The notes: generated by a model not told the origin, from the letters alone. DNA of 64,000 nucleotides from Pseudothermotoga elfii DSM 9442 = NBRC 107921 (GCF_000504085.1 NC_022792.1:1516001-1580000), one strand, 5' to 3'. Shown: positions 44,113 to 55,027, counted from the stretch's first letter. Made by a program: numbers and translations.

Positions 44113-46875
44113 TTGAATAATATAAAGGTCAAAGGGGCCCGCGTTCATAATCTTAAAAACATTTCAGTAGAGATTCCAAAAGGAAAAATAACAGTCATAA
44201 CTGGGCTGTCCGGTTCGGGGAAATCAACCCTTGCGATGGATACCATATATGCCGAAGGTCAGAGAAGATATCTGGAATCTCTTTCTACTTATGCCAGGCA
44301 GTTTCTTGGCGAGCTTAAAAAACCAGATGTTGATTCTATAGAAGGGCTTTCTCCAGCAATTGCGATCGATCAGAGAAGTGTCTCACACAATCCGCGATCT
44401 ACAGTAGGAACAACAACAGAAGTTTATGATTACTTGCGAGTCCTTTTCGCAAAGATCGGTCAACCACACTGTCCGTCCTGTGGAAGGCCTGTGGAGAAAA
44501 AGAGTGTTGATCAAATTGTGAACGACCTTTTTTCAAAATTTCAAAAAGGCGTGAGGATATATATACTTTCTCCAATTGCGATTGACAAAAAAGGTTCCTT
44601 CAAAAAAGAATTTTCAGCCCTTGTTGCAAAAGGGTTTGTTCGGGCGGAAGTGGACGGAGAAATTATAAGATTAGAGGAAATAGACGAACTTGACAAAAAC
44701 AAAAGGCATACAATTAAACTTTTAATTGACAGATTAATTCTGAACAGTGAAGAAAAATACAGAATAGCGGATGATATAGAAATAGCTTTCAGAGAAAGTA
44801 ACGGATTTGTCGAAGTCAAGAATATTGATTCAAACGAAACACTGACATTTAGCGAACATATGATGTGCCCAGTATGTAATATAGGCTTGCCAGAGATAAA
44901 CCCAAAATTATTTTCGTTCAATAACCCGTATGGAGCTTGCCCACATTGCCATGGTCTGGGTTACAATCTCCAAGTAGATCCTCAGCTTGTTTTGAATACG
45001 AATGTAAGCATCGATGAGGGTGCAATTGTGCCATATAGCAATGACGGATATTATTTATCCCTCATAAAGCAAACTGTTCGCTTGCTTGGTGGTTCAACAA
45101 ATATCGCTTTTTCGCAGTTACCCCATCACATCCAGGAAGCTGTACTTTACGGATACGGGCAATTTGAGGGAGTAATCAATAATCTGGAAAGAAGATATAG
45201 AGAAACTGAGTCAGAGGATGTAAAAGAATGGATCGAAAGAAAATTCATAGTTCAGAGAACCTGCCCCGTATGCGGAGGAAAGAAGCTGAAACCGGAGGCT
45301 CTATCTGTAACTATAAATGGATTGAATATAATTGATGTAACGGAATTAACGATAGAAAAAGCTTACGATTTCATCTTGAAATTGCAGGAATCTTTTGAGG
45401 AAAGAGAGCAAAAAATTGCAGGCGAATTGACTGAAGAAATTAGAAGAAGACTTCAGTTCATGATTGATGTTGGCTTAGGGTATTTAACGCTTTCTCGCAC
45501 TGTTAACACACTCTCTGGTGGTGAAGCGCAAAGAATAAGGCTTGCAACACAGATAGGTTCTGGCCTGACAGGTGTCACGTATGTTTTGGATGAACCAACA
45601 ATAGGGCTCCACCAAAGGGACAATATGAAATTGATAAATACTTTGAAAAAATTGAGAGACCTTGATAATACAGTAATTGTTGTTGAACACGACGAAGAAG
45701 TGATAAGAAGTGCCGATTACATAGTTGATCTGGGACCTCTCGGTGGTGAAAACGGTGGAAGGGTTGTCTATTCTGGGCCTGTAAGCAAATTAATTCAATC
45801 ACCTGGCGAGTCAATCACAGGACAGTATTTGTCCGGAACAAAAAAAATAGATTTTCCAAAATCCCGGCGCAGGGGCAACGGAAAGACATTAACACTAATT
45901 GGCGCATGCCACAACAACCTTAAAAACTTGACAGTCAGTATCCCGCTTTCAACTTTTGTCTGTGTGACGGGCGTATCCGGTTCTGGCAAATCTTCCCTGA
46001 TTCTGGACACGCTTTATCCTGCTCTGATGAACGAAATATACAAAACCAGACTGCCAACAGGAAAATACGATAGAATCGAAGGATTGGAAAATGTAGACAA
46101 GGTAATCGCCATAGACCAGTCTCCTATAGGAAGGACACCTCGAAGCAACCCAGCAACATACACCAAGGTATTTGACAGTATAAGAGAACTTTTTGCAATG
46201 ACACCAGAAGCAAAAGCAAAGGGGTATTCCAAAAGTAGATTCAGTTTCAACCTGAAAGGAGGAAGATGCGAGGCATGTCAGGGCCATGGGCTTGTAAAAA
46301 TAGAAATGTTGTTTTTGGCTGATGTTTACGTCGAATGTGAAGTTTGCAAAGGAAAACGCTATAATGAAGAAACTCTTCAAGTTAGATACAAAGGCAAAAA
46401 CATACACGATGTTCTCGAAATGTCTGTTGACGAAGCACTCGAGTTTTTTAAAAATGTACCAGTGATATTCAGAACCTTGAAGCTTTTGTCTGAAGTCGGA
46501 TTGGGGTATATAAAACTTGGACAACCTGCTACAACCTTATCAGGTGGTGAATCTCAACGAGTAAAGCTTGCTTCAGAGCTGAGGAAGCTGCCAACAGGAA
46601 AGACAGTCTATATTTTAGACGAACCCACCGTAGGACTACATTTTGAGGACATCAGGAGATTGATAAATGTTCTTCACAGACTTGTTGATAGAGGGAACAC
46701 AGTAATAGTAATAGAACACAACCTGGACGTCATTAAAAATGCAGATTATATAATAGATCTTGGTCCTGAAGGAGGAGAACAGGGGGGCTATGTGGTTGCA
46801 ACCGGCACTCCTGAAGAAATTGCAAAAGTCGAGTCCTCTTACACAGGACAATTTTTGAAAAAATTACTCAGATAA
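44113..46875 (+). CDS. uvrA: Excinuclease ABC subunit A
   Basis: 920-aa damage-recognition ATPase of nucleotide excision repair. It has two ABC modules: Walker [10 protein letters not shown] at Lys37 and GVSGSGKSS in the second half, signatures [12 protein letters not shown] and [12 protein letters not shown], and Walker [10 protein letters not shown] and LDEPTVGLH. Zinc-finger [15 protein letters not shown]-type and [16 protein letters not shown] motifs are visible. TTG 44113 follows GAGGTGA and begins [17 protein letters not shown], as in other UvrA. A longer frame runs back into the tRNA-Gly gene and is not real. Confidence 0.97.
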   Translation: MNNIKVKGARVHNLKNISVEIPKGKITVITGLSGSGKSTLAMDTIYAEGQRRYLESLSTYARQFLGELKKPDVDSIEGLSPAIAIDQRSVSHNPRSTVGTTTEVYDYLRVLFAKIGQPHCPSCGRPVEKKSVDQIVNDLFSKFQKGVRIYILSPIAIDKKGSFKKEFSALVAKGFVRAEVDGEIIRLEEIDELDKNKRHTIKLLIDRLILNSEEKYRIADDIEIAFRESNGFVEVKNIDSNETLTFSEHMMCPVCNIGLPEINPKLFSFNNPYGACPHCHGLGYNLQVDPQLVLNTNVSIDEGAIVPYSNDGYYLSLIKQTVRLLGGSTNIAFSQLPHHIQEAVLYGYGQFEGVINNLERRYRETESEDVKEWIERKFIVQRTCPVCGGKKLKPEALSVTINGLNIIDVTELTIEKAYDFILKLQESFEEREQKIAGELTEEIRRRLQFMIDVGLGYLTLSRTVNTLSGGEAQRIRLATQIGSGLTGVTYVLDEPTIGLHQRDNMKLINTLKKLRDLDNTVIVVEHDEEVIRSADYIVDLGPLGGENGGRVVYSGPVSKLIQSPGESITGQYLSGTKKIDFPKSRRRGNGKTLTLIGACHNNLKNLTVSIPLSTFVCVTGVSGSGKSSLILDTLYPALMNEIYKTRLPTGKYDRIEGLENVDKVIAIDQSPIGRTPRSNPATYTKVFDSIRELFAMTPEAKAKGYSKSRFSFNLKGGRCEACQGHGLVKIEMLFLADVYVECEVCKGKRYNEETLQVRYKGKNIHDVLEMSVDEALEFFKNVPVIFRTLKLLSEVGLGYIKLGQPATTLSGGESQRVKLASELRKLPTGKTVYILDEPTVGLHFEDIRRLINVLHRLVDRGNTVIVIEHNLDVIKNADYIIDLGPEGGEQGGYVVATGTPEEIAKVESSYTGQFLKKLLR

Positions 46876-46896
46876 TACATTATGGAGGTGTAAAAA

Positions 46897-48621
46897 TTGA
46901 AAAAGTTTTTACTGCTTGCCCTGGTGATTTTTTCCATAAACGCCGTAGCGTACAATTTTTATTTTGCTAACATACACGCACATACTGCTTTTTCAGATGG
47001 CTCTTCTACTCCCACAGATGCCTACACATATGCAAAAAATTATGTTGATATTCAGGCAATAACAGACCATGCTTATTATTTTCGGCAAAAAATCGACAAT
47101 CAGGATAAATTGTTGTTAACCAAAAAGATGGCAGAAGATGCTACGGTCGAAGGTAAGTTTGTTGCGATGTGGGGATTTGAATGGACTGGTGGGGTAGGAC
47201 ATATAAATGTTTATGGTACTACAGACTGGACTGATAGAAACGAATCCGATCTCAAAAATCTCTATAAATGGATTGTTTCTCACAGAGCCCTTGCTCAATT
47301 TAATCATCCGGGAGTAACATACGGAAATTTCTACGATTTTGAATATGATCTGGAAGCAGACAAATATATAAATCTAATCGAAGTTGGGAACGGTAATACA
47401 AGCAGGAGAACTATAACAAAAGAAATGTATTCTAATTATATTCTGGCATTGAACAAAGGATGGCATGTGGGAGCAACGGCAAATCAGGACAACCACAGAC
47501 CAAACTGGGGATCAGCAAATGATACAAGAACTGCTATTCTTGCTGACGCACTGACTTACAATTCGATTATGGAAGCTCTCAAGCAGCGAAGAACTTATGC
47601 AACCGAGGATAAAAATGCAAAAATACTCTTCAAATGCAACGATTTCTGGATGGGATCTATTTTAAAAGATGCCACCCAGCTGAACTTCGAGATAAAATTA
47701 AGCGATGATGAACCATTTTATGAGGCAGTGTTAGTATCCCAGAGCGGAGATGTGGCAAAATGGCGAATCAATTCGAACGAATTTTCAACCAGCTATAGGA
47801 TTGTGCCTCCAGATGGTTACGAGTGGTATTTTCTTTACGTGATTCAGAATGACTGGGACGAAATAGTAACCTCGCCTATCTGGGTACAATATGGAGATGT
47901 TCACGTGGTTAATTTGCATGAAAAAGTAAGCGGAAGGAATGTAGATGTGTATTTCGACCTCATAAATACATCAAATTTACCTGTTCATTGCGATATCAGC
48001 GTTAAAATTTCTAATGTGCCAGCCAGAACAGAAGCTGAATTAAAAGCAAGAGAAATAAAGCAGATTACGGTGCCTTTATCTAATGTCGAGAGTGGTATTC
48101 AAACCGTTGAAGTCTTTTTGAATGGTTTCAAAGCCCAAACCGGAACTGTTGAAGTCAAAAAAGGGCTTATAATAGTTGACCAGTCGCATGAAAATACTTA
48201 TGAATCTTTCTGGAAAACTGCACAAATTGATATAGAAAATCAGGGTTATCAGGTTGAATATTCTCAAAGATTTTTCAAAAAAGTTCCAAATGCCTCGATG
48301 GTATTCTTAACTCTACCCTCGAAAGATAGTTTTCCTGAACTGAGAATGCTCAACGATTTTGAAATAGAGAATCTCGTAGAGTTCTACAAAAAAGGTGGAC
48401 AAATAGTCCTAATAGCTTTGAAAAATTCTCTCATAGAAGATTCTTACAATACGTTACTGGAAAAGATGCATATAGATGCAAAACTTGCACAGTCTGAGGG
48501 AAATGTTTTTCTGTTTAAAAATGATAAAATGCTTGATTTCTACGAACAGGATGGATTTTTATTCATTTCCTGCGAAGAACCATCGCAATTGATGAAAAAA
48601 TTGAAAGGGAGATTACCGTGA
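46897..48621 (+). CDS. Secreted PHP-domain (CehA/McbA-like) metallohydrolase
   Basis: 574-aa exported protein. A signal peptide (MKKFLLLALVIFSINAVAYNF) precedes a PHP domain with metal-binding motifs FANIHAHTAFSDGSSTP, AITDHAYY, FEWTG, FNHPG and NQDNHRPNWGS. The remaining 300 residues form beta-rich domains of unknown type. Related CehA/McbA proteins are phosphoesterases or hydrolyse carbamates, so the substrate is unknown; a periplasmic phosphodiester is plausible. TTG 46897 follows TGGAGGTG. It overlaps tsaB by four bases. Confidence 0.85.
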   Translation: MKKFLLLALVIFSINAVAYNFYFANIHAHTAFSDGSSTPTDAYTYAKNYVDIQAITDHAYYFRQKIDNQDKLLLTKKMAEDATVEGKFVAMWGFEWTGGVGHINVYGTTDWTDRNESDLKNLYKWIVSHRALAQFNHPGVTYGNFYDFEYDLEADKYINLIEVGNGNTSRRTITKEMYSNYILALNKGWHVGATANQDNHRPNWGSANDTRTAILADALTYNSIMEALKQRRTYATEDKNAKILFKCNDFWMGSILKDATQLNFEIKLSDDEPFYEAVLVSQSGDVAKWRINSNEFSTSYRIVPPDGYEWYFLYVIQNDWDEIVTSPIWVQYGDVHVVNLHEKVSGRNVDVYFDLINTSNLPVHCDISVKISNVPARTEAELKAREIKQITVPLSNVESGIQTVEVFLNGFKAQTGTVEVKKGLIIVDQSHENTYESFWKTAQIDIENQGYQVEYSQRFFKKVPNASMVFLTLPSKDSFPELRMLNDFEIENLVEFYKKGGQIVLIALKNSLIEDSYNTLLEKMHIDAKLAQSEGNVFLFKNDKMLDFYEQDGFLFISCEEPSQLMKKLKGRLP

Positions 48622-49283
48622 AAATTTTTGCTATAGATACTTCTACAGACACTCTGGTTATAGCGTACTCCAATGAACAAAATATACTCACACTTAATTA
48701 CAGAGGAGTCGAGAAACATGCAAGTAAAATAGGCCCTCTGGTTCATGAATTTCTCAACATGGCAGATGTTAATAAAGGGTCTATCGATCTTTTTGGATGT
48801 GGCGTTGGGCCTGGTAGCCTTACCGGATTGAGAATTGGGATAGCTTTTATTCAAGGGATGGCCCACGCTTTTTCTAAAAATGTTGTTGCCGTCACATCAT
48901 CCGAGGTTGTCGCAGCAAATTTTCTATACCATCAGGGCGAAATAGTAATAGTTAAAAAAGCACGTGAAGGATATGTCTACATAGCTTGCTATAAAGAAAA
49001 CACAGAAATGCTGAAACCATCTGTGATGGAATTTGAAAAGGCTAAACATTTTGTTCAAACCCTTAATAATCCAATTGTAGTTGGTGATGCAAAAAAACTC
49101 TTTGAACATATTGCACAAACAGCTCCTGATGAGCTCGAAGCTATCAGAGGTGAGGTTCTATTGAACAAGGTGTTCGAAAAGATAAAAAGTAAATCCATTC
49201 TCAAACCCCACGAGCTTGAACCTCTTTACCTTCAAAAATCTATAGCAGAAATGAATTTCGAAAAAAGAAAAAGCAAAGGCTGA
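48618..49283 (+). CDS. tsaB: tRNA threonylcarbamoyladenosine protein TsaB
   Basis: 221-aa ASKHA-fold protein needed with TsaD and TsaE for t6A37 in ANN-decoding tRNAs. It begins MKIFAIDTSTDTLVIAY and has FGCGVGPGSLTGLRIGIAFIQGMA, the TsaB signature. A C-terminal ELEPLYLQKS motif is also typical. GTG 48618 overlaps the PHP gene. It is a regulatory partner that has lost the catalytic site. No other tsa gene is adjacent. Confidence 0.93.
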   Translation: MKIFAIDTSTDTLVIAYSNEQNILTLNYRGVEKHASKIGPLVHEFLNMADVNKGSIDLFGCGVGPGSLTGLRIGIAFIQGMAHAFSKNVVAVTSSEVVAANFLYHQGEIVIVKKAREGYVYIACYKENTEMLKPSVMEFEKAKHFVQTLNNPIVVGDAKKLFEHIAQTAPDELEAIRGEVLLNKVFEKIKSKSILKPHELEPLYLQKSIAEMNFEKRKSKG

Positions 49284-49285
49284 AT

Positions 49286-51664
49286 TTATTTACTCTTTCT
49301 GGTTTTTCTCCTCTTTAATGTTTTAACTCTGTTTTCTGATATCTCCCTGGCTTTCTGAAGAGCTTTGATAACCAGATAATTTACCGAACCACGCTCATAA
49401 CCACCTGTTTTCGTCAATTTGCCCGCTTTCTTACCGGTGAGAAGCTCTATAGCATCATCGACGTGCTCTACGGTCCAGATATGAAATCTGCCCTGCTTAA
49501 TATCTGATAAAACACCATCGTTAAGAACAAGATTTTTCAAATTTGATTTTGGTATTACCACTCCTTGGCTGCCTGTCATACCATGTAATTTACAGGCTCT
49601 ATGAAAGCCTTCAACTTTTTCAGTAACTCCCCCAACTGGCTGGACTTCTCCATGCTGATTCATAGAGCCAGTGACTGCTATTTCCTGTTTCACAGGTATT
49701 TTTGCAATAGCACTTATTAAAGCTATGACCTCCGCCAGCGATGCACTATCACCTTCTATCATTCCATAGACCTGTTCGAAATTTATTGTTGCACTGATAG
49801 ATAATGGAACATGCCTGGCATAACGTTCGCCAAAAAACCCCTCAATTGTTAAAACCGCTTTGCTGTGAATTTTTCCACTCAAATCTGCTTCTCTCTGTAT
49901 GTCAACAACCCCTGATTTACCTAAATGAGCCCTGGCGGTAATTTTTACAGGCACACCGAAACTATGGTCAGAAAGTTCCATCACAGTTAATCCGTTCACC
50001 TGCCCTATTTTATTTCCCGACGTCTCAATCATCAGATCTCGGGCTTTTATTTGAGAATCATACTTTTCTTGAATCAAACTCACTCTTTCTTCCCTCTGTT
50101 CAATTGCACATACTACATCCTGCCTTGTGATTGTTTTATTCTCGCGTTCTTCAGCAATGCTGCACGCTTCTCTGATCAAACTACTGATTTCTCCGAGTTT
50201 GACAGAGAGTTTTCCTCTATCTGCAGCAAGTTTTGAAGAATACCAGAGGATTTTTTCAACAGCTTCACGGTTGAGATGAGGCAATTTAAATTCACAACAA
50301 GTTGATGAAATAAATCCAAGATATTTCTTCACATTATCTTCGTTCATTTCAAGCTCCCAGTCAAACTCACTTTTAACTCTGAAAAGCTTTCTAACATCTT
50401 CATCATACGCATGCATGAGATAATAAACTTTTGGGGAGGCTATTAAAAAGACTTTCACATTCAATGGTATTGGCTGGGGTCTAAGTGAAACAACATTTGA
50501 AAATCCGAGGGCATTTTCTAAATTCTCGATCGTTATTTCCTCAGATAGTAAAGCTCTTTTGACACATTCCCAGGCATACGGATTCTTCAAAAGATTTTCG
50601 ACTTCGAGAATCAGAAAACCACCGTTTGCTCGGTGAAAAGCTCCGGCTTTGATAAGCGTAAAATCAGTCAACATTATTCCGCCCTTGCTGTAATACTCAA
50701 CCTTACCAGCGAGGTTCGAATAAGTGGGATTCCTTTCAAAAATCACCGGTGCTCCCTGCAGCTCAGAATTATCGACAATCAGGTTGACAGAATATCGTTT
50801 TTTGTACAGTTGTCTGAGGTCCTCGTTTTCACTTCTCAGATCACTGAGATTTGCAAGTACGTCATTTTCCACAGTACTGAGATATTCAACAACGTCGTAA
50901 TTTGACTCATATTGTTTCTTTATCTCATCAAATAGAGCTCCTATGGTAAACAGTGCGGCATATTTGTCGAGATCTTTCAGTTTTTCTTTGTATTCTCTGT
51001 CAAGTTTTCTTGATTTATAAAGTGTTCCATCTATTATATGTTTCAACTTTCGGCTATTCTCGTTGAACATCTCTTTCACATTATCTGGTAAAGAATCCAG
51101 TGTTTCAGGAGTTAATGGTTTTCCATCGTAAATTGGCACAGTCACGACTCCAGTAGAAGTGATCTGAACTGCGAAACCAAGTTCTTTCGCTTTTTCCTGA
51201 AGTTCTTGCCACAATACAGTCTTCTTTCGCATATATTCATCTTCAAGTTCAGATCTTTTCGAAGCATAATCCTCGCTTTCAAATGTTTTTTCTACCAGCT
51301 CAATGACTTCTTCTGAGAGTTTTTCCATATCAGACTTTAATTGCGATCCTTTTCCTGATTCTAAGGAAATCGCCCTCGGCTCTGATGGATTTGAAAAATT
51401 ATAAACATAGACCCAGTCTTTTGGAGCAGGCATTTTTAGTGAATATTTTTGTAAAAAAGATGTTACAAAACTTCTGCGACCTGTTCCGGGCAAACCAACT
51501 ACAAAGACATTGAAACCCTTTTCGTTGATTTTTAAAGCTGTTTCAACAGCTTTTTTAGCTCTTTCCTGACCTATGAATCCCTGAGCAGGCTCTATTTCTG
51601 CACTTGTAGAAAAATCTGGCAGATATGGGCAGCGATAAACCAGATCATCATATTCCGCTTTCAT
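49286..51664 (-). CDS. Lon-like ATP-dependent protease (AAA_32/LonC-like type)
   Basis: 792-aa protease of the S16 family with an embedded AAA_32 ATPase. Walker A is GLPGTGRRS with Arg in place of Lys, as is common in this group; Walker B NGGFLILEVENLL lies about 345-357. The C-terminal Lon protease domain has the catalytic Ser in EGDSASLAEVIAL and Lys in PVGGVTEKVEGFHRACK. A coiled-coil insert lies between residues 100 and 270. It is not classical Lon (no LAN domain) and probably degrades misfolded proteins. Confidence 0.88.
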   Translation of the reverse strand: MKAEYDDLVYRCPYLPDFSTSAEIEPAQGFIGQERAKKAVETALKINEKGFNVFVVGLPGTGRRSFVTSFLQKYSLKMPAPKDWVYVYNFSNPSEPRAISLESGKGSQLKSDMEKLSEEVIELVEKTFESEDYASKRSELEDEYMRKKTVLWQELQEKAKELGFAVQITSTGVVTVPIYDGKPLTPETLDSLPDNVKEMFNENSRKLKHIIDGTLYKSRKLDREYKEKLKDLDKYAALFTIGALFDEIKKQYESNYDVVEYLSTVENDVLANLSDLRSENEDLRQLYKKRYSVNLIVDNSELQGAPVIFERNPTYSNLAGKVEYYSKGGIMLTDFTLIKAGAFHRANGGFLILEVENLLKNPYAWECVKRALLSEEITIENLENALGFSNVVSLRPQPIPLNVKVFLIASPKVYYLMHAYDEDVRKLFRVKSEFDWELEMNEDNVKKYLGFISSTCCEFKLPHLNREAVEKILWYSSKLAADRGKLSVKLGEISSLIREACSIAEERENKTITRQDVVCAIEQREERVSLIQEKYDSQIKARDLMIETSGNKIGQVNGLTVMELSDHSFGVPVKITARAHLGKSGVVDIQREADLSGKIHSKAVLTIEGFFGERYARHVPLSISATINFEQVYGMIEGDSASLAEVIALISAIAKIPVKQEIAVTGSMNQHGEVQPVGGVTEKVEGFHRACKLHGMTGSQGVVIPKSNLKNLVLNDGVLSDIKQGRFHIWTVEHVDDAIELLTGKKAGKLTKTGGYERGSVNYLVIKALQKAREISENRVKTLKRRKTRKSK

Positions 51665-51676
51665 AAAATTTCCCCC

Positions 51677-51877
51677 TCAAGTATGAGTTGAACAACCAGA
51701 ACAACCAGAGCAACTCCCTGAAGAACAGGAATTTGATGAACCTTTTATCTGAATTCTTGGCAACTGCTTTACTAATTCCCCTCCGCAGTCCGGACAATCT
51801 GGGGCTTTTTCTCCCATTTTCATAAAAAACTCGAATTCCTTTTTACATTTTTCACAATAATACCTATAAAATGGCAC
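51677..51877 (-). CDS. FmdB-family zinc ribbon protein
   Basis: 66-aa protein with the FmdB zinc ribbon: CEKCKKEFEFFMKMGEKAPDCPDCGG (two CxxC). It ends in a Cys/Ser/Gly-rich tail (SCSSGSCSGCSGCS). The start is GTG 51877 behind GAGGAGGG. FmdB proteins are suggested regulators; the function here is unknown. It lies between glmS and the Lon-like gene on one strand. Confidence 0.88.
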   Translation of the reverse strand: MPFYRYYCEKCKKEFEFFMKMGEKAPDCPDCGGELVKQLPRIQIKGSSNSCSSGSCSGCSGCSTHT

Positions 51878-51891
51878 GATAACCCTCCTCT

Positions 51892-53688
51892 CTAATCAAC
51901 CGTCACTGTTTTGGAAAGATTTCTTGGTAGATCTGGATTTTTTCCTTCTCTGATAGCAAAATGGTAAGCAAAAAGCTGAAGTGGGATTGTAGCCAGAAAA
52001 GGAGACAAATACCATGGACAATCTGGATAATGAACCACTTTCATAACATTTGATGCAATTTCTTCAGAATCGTCAGAAATAGCTATTGCATACCCGTTTC
52101 TGCATGTTACTTCGTTTATGTGAGACACAATCATGTTGGTTTGAGAGCTGTGAGTAACAAAAAAGACAGGATAATTTTCCTCAACCATCGACAGTGGACC
52201 ATGCTTGAATTCTGAAGAATACATTCCCTCAAAGTGCTTGTAAACAACTTCCTTTATCTTCAAAGCCCCTTCGAGCGCTACAGGGTGCATAACACCGTAA
52301 CCAAGCACATATGAATCAGAAAAATTTGTCTGTGATTCTACCAATTCTTTTATTTGAGGCTCTGCTTGATGGAGTGTTTTCTCGAGCAATTCTGGCAGAT
52401 TCTTAATCTGTTTTATATAATTATCGTCAAAACTCATCTTTGCCGCGAGATAATAAAGCACAGTGAGTTCGTTAATAAAAGTCTTCGTTGCCGGCACTGA
52501 TATCTCTAATTCACAACAAAGAGGCACATTTAAAAGACTTCTCATCATTACCGTGGATCCCGTAACATTTACAATCGATAGCACAGTGCATTTGCCATCG
52601 AGAGAGTTGAGAACGTTTATCACATCCTTGGTTTCTCCACTTTGAGAAACCAAAATAAGCACATCTTCTTCTCCAACCGCATTTGCATAATTTTCAACAA
52701 ACCTTCCTGCCTCACATGATACAGAAACTTTTTTTGCGAACTTGTTGAAAAAATAACTACCGGCAAGTGATGCGTGATAAGAACTGCCCGATCCTACTAT
52801 AAAGATATTTCTTGCACGATTCAGAATATTAATGTATCTTGTAAGATCCATATCAAACCTCAAAAACTCCAGCAAAGTTGAGGTTGTTCTGGGCTGTTCA
52901 TAGATCTCTTTAAGCATGTAATAATCAAAACCAAGCTTGGAAGCGGCCTCAGAAGAAATGTCCATAATTTGAGGTTCTCTCTGTATTTCATCGCCAGTTT
53001 TGATATCTCTGATTCTGTAAGAACAATGATCAAACTCGACGTACTCTCCATCTCTTAAAGGAACTATTCTACGAGTCAATGGAATAATTGATGGTAGATC
53101 AGATGAGGCGCAGACAAATCCTTTTCCGACTCCGAGATAAAGAGAAGATCCACGTTTAATGCAATACATTTTTCTATCATCAACACAGGTTATAACACAC
53201 GCAAAGTCACCTTTCAGTATTTCGCCAGCTTTCTGAATAGCGAGATCCATATTATGATGGATATCATAAAATTTTTCTATGGCGTGAACTACTATCTCAC
53301 CATCATTTTCACTCCTCAGTGTATGACCTTCTTCAGTAAAAAGCTTTCTCAACTGAACTGTATTGATTATGTTCCCATTATGAGCACCTATCATATTTTT
53401 GTCACAATCATAGTGAGGCTGGGCATTTTTTTGCGATGGTGTCCCAAAGGTGGCCCATCTGAGCTGAACAATACCTTTGAACCCCTTCATCTGTTCAAAG
53501 TTCAATTTCTGGTTGACCTCATCGACTATACCTACATCTTTTCTCAGATCAGAACTTCCACTTTCACTCACAACCCCAATACCTACAGAATCATAACCCC
53601 TGTAAACCAATCTTTTAGCAGCTGCTGTCAGGATCTTCCCGAGATCTTCGCGCTCTTCTTCGAAGATTATTCCAAAGACTCCGCACAC
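51892..53688 (-). CDS. glmS: Glucosamine-6-phosphate synthase (glutamine:fructose-6-P aminotransferase)
   Basis: 598-aa enzyme making glucosamine-6-P for peptidoglycan. GTG 53688 is chosen because the next codon is the nucleophile Cys (MCGVFGII) and GGAGG lies six bases before; a longer frame upstream is not supported. The N-terminal glutaminase domain has RLVYRGYDSVGI and HNGNIINT; two SIS domains carry GSGSSYHASLAG and YKHFEGMYSSEFKHGPLS. The C-terminus NPDLPRNLSKTVTVD is diagnostic. No glmS ribozyme is seen in the short leader. Confidence 0.95.
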   Translation of the reverse strand: MCGVFGIIFEEEREDLGKILTAAAKRLVYRGYDSVGIGVVSESGSSDLRKDVGIVDEVNQKLNFEQMKGFKGIVQLRWATFGTPSQKNAQPHYDCDKNMIGAHNGNIINTVQLRKLFTEEGHTLRSENDGEIVVHAIEKFYDIHHNMDLAIQKAGEILKGDFACVITCVDDRKMYCIKRGSSLYLGVGKGFVCASSDLPSIIPLTRRIVPLRDGEYVEFDHCSYRIRDIKTGDEIQREPQIMDISSEAASKLGFDYYMLKEIYEQPRTTSTLLEFLRFDMDLTRYINILNRARNIFIVGSGSSYHASLAGSYFFNKFAKKVSVSCEAGRFVENYANAVGEEDVLILVSQSGETKDVINVLNSLDGKCTVLSIVNVTGSTVMMRSLLNVPLCCELEISVPATKTFINELTVLYYLAAKMSFDDNYIKQIKNLPELLEKTLHQAEPQIKELVESQTNFSDSYVLGYGVMHPVALEGALKIKEVVYKHFEGMYSSEFKHGPLSMVEENYPVFFVTHSSQTNMIVSHINEVTCRNGYAIAISDDSEEIASNVMKVVHYPDCPWYLSPFLATIPLQLFAYHFAIREGKNPDLPRNLSKTVTVD

Positions 53689-53724
53689 ACTATCTCCCTC
53701 CAGATTCAAGAGTCTCTTACAGAT

Positions 53725-53753
53725 ATAGTATACTGTTTCTTGTGCCATAACAA
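53725..53753 (-). promoter_or_regulatory. Promoter of glmS
   Basis: On the minus strand TTGTTA (53753-53748) and TACTAT (53730-53725) are 17 bases apart, with transcription starting about 30 bases before the glmS GTG. Confidence 0.55.
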
Positions 53754-53785
53754 GCAGTCTCAAACGGGAGGATCAACAAACATAT

Positions 53786-55027
53786 ATGAGTGAGAAAAGC
53801 GTTGCGTTTGGCAGATTTCTGAAAAAATTTCTCGATAAACCGTTGCTGTTCAAAAGATTTTTGAATCTTGGCTTGTCAGCAGAATTAGCAAGAAGAAAAA
53901 TGGCTGCCATTACCAGAAATGACTTCACCAGCTGGATGGATTTTGCGGCATTGAAAGCTGTACAAAAAGCTGTGTGCGGTGATACAGCATGGGTCAATCT
54001 ATTTTTCCCTGTTGAAATTATACACGCATTCAGACTCAATTGTGTTTCTGCCGAAGGATTATCTGGAATGTTTGCTTCTATGCTCCTTGAGGACACAGCT
54101 ATAACAAAAGCCGAATCTTTGGGAATTTCTCGAAATCTTTGCACCTTTCACAGGACAGGAATCGGCATAAGTTACTCGGGTTTTTTTCCAGGTCCTTCCT
54201 TTGTAGCAACAACGAATATTCTCTGTGATGGAAATATCCCTGTATTCACCACATATTCGAAACTGTATTCAGTACCTCTTTATGTCATAGATGTTCCAAG
54301 AAACAATCACTTGGGCAGCGAAGAATATCTGGTCAGGCAAATGGAAGATCTTATTTTCAACATAGAAAACCATCTTGGAAGGAAATTTGTCTATTCAGAA
54401 CTTGTAAAACAACTTGAAATAGAAAAAGAGGCCCTCGATATAATGAGAGAAGCCTACCATAAACTTTGCATTAGACCGCTACCAATGGAATTGTACCAGC
54501 ATGTCAACGCACTGTATTCTTTTCATATCGCCCCAAAGCATTATATTTTAAAGGCTGCAAAATCACTTATCAAATACGACAAACCACCAGAAAACAATAA
54601 AAAAATTCTCTGGTTACACCTCGCACCATATTACGATAACGAACTCTACAAAATCTTTTGCAGAACTTCTAAAACAATTGTTGCAACGAGTGAGTTCGAA
54701 TGGGATTGGCTGTACTGGCAGGTAGATCCGGTGCATCCTTTTCAATCTCTTGCGAAGAAACTCATGCTAAACCCGGAAATTGGTCCCGTTGAAAAAAGAA
54801 TAGATTTTGTTAGCAAATTGGCGCTGGATTTCAAGGTTGATGGCGTTATACATTTTAATCACTGGGGTTGCAAGCAGTCGTGGGGCAGCATTCATTTGAT
54901 AAAGGAAAATTTTGAAAAACTTGGAATACCGTTTCTTGCAATAGATGGAGATTGCGTGGATCATTCAAATCAGTCATCTGCTCAGTTCAAAACACGAATT
55001 GAAGCCTTTTTGGAGATGATAGAGTGA
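53786..55027 (+). CDS. 2-hydroxyacyl-CoA dehydratase (HgdB/BadD-like) D-component subunit
   Basis: 413-aa protein of the 2-hydroxyglutaryl-CoA-dehydratase D-component family. Likely Fe-S cysteines are in SRNLCTFHR, TNILCDGN and NHWGCKQS. PVEIIHAFRLNCVSAEG near the start and RIEAFLEM at the end are typical. ATG 53786 is the only start nearby, yet the GGGAGG site is 14 bases away. The protein probably holds one [4Fe-4S] or double-cubane cluster. Family roles include dehydrating 2-hydroxyacyl-CoA, reducing benzoyl-CoA, or small-molecule reduction by DCCP. Which one is not determined. It overlaps its activator-fusion partner by four bases. Confidence 0.85.
   Translation: MSEKSVAFGRFLKKFLDKPLLFKRFLNLGLSAELARRKMAAITRNDFTSWMDFAALKAVQKAVCGDTAWVNLFFPVEIIHAFRLNCVSAEGLSGMFASMLLEDTAITKAESLGISRNLCTFHRTGIGISYSGFFPGPSFVATTNILCDGNIPVFTTYSKLYSVPLYVIDVPRNNHLGSEEYLVRQMEDLIFNIENHLGRKFVYSELVKQLEIEKEALDIMREAYHKLCIRPLPMELYQHVNALYSFHIAPKHYILKAAKSLIKYDKPPENNKKILWLHLAPYYDNELYKIFCRTSKTIVATSEFEWDWLYWQVDPVHPFQSLAKKLMLNPEIGPVEKRIDFVSKLALDFKVDGVIHFNHWGCKQSWGSIHLIKENFEKLGIPFLAIDGDCVDHSNQSSAQFKTRIEAFLEMIE

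Noticed and set aside
43823-44148. Two minus-strand reading frames across the tRNA-Lys, tRNA-Leu and tRNA-Gly genes
   Set aside because: They are the well-known spurious frames produced by the antisense of tRNA clusters, and have no other support.
49286-51664. Walker A Lys to Arg change in the Lon-like protease as a sign of inactivity
   Set aside because: Arg at this place is common in the AAA_32 Lon-like group, and the protease Ser-Lys pair is intact.
53786-53786. Alternative upstream start for the HgdB-like gene to shorten the 14-base ribosome-site spacing
   Set aside because: No ATG, GTG or TTG is in frame between the GGGAGG site and ATG 53786.
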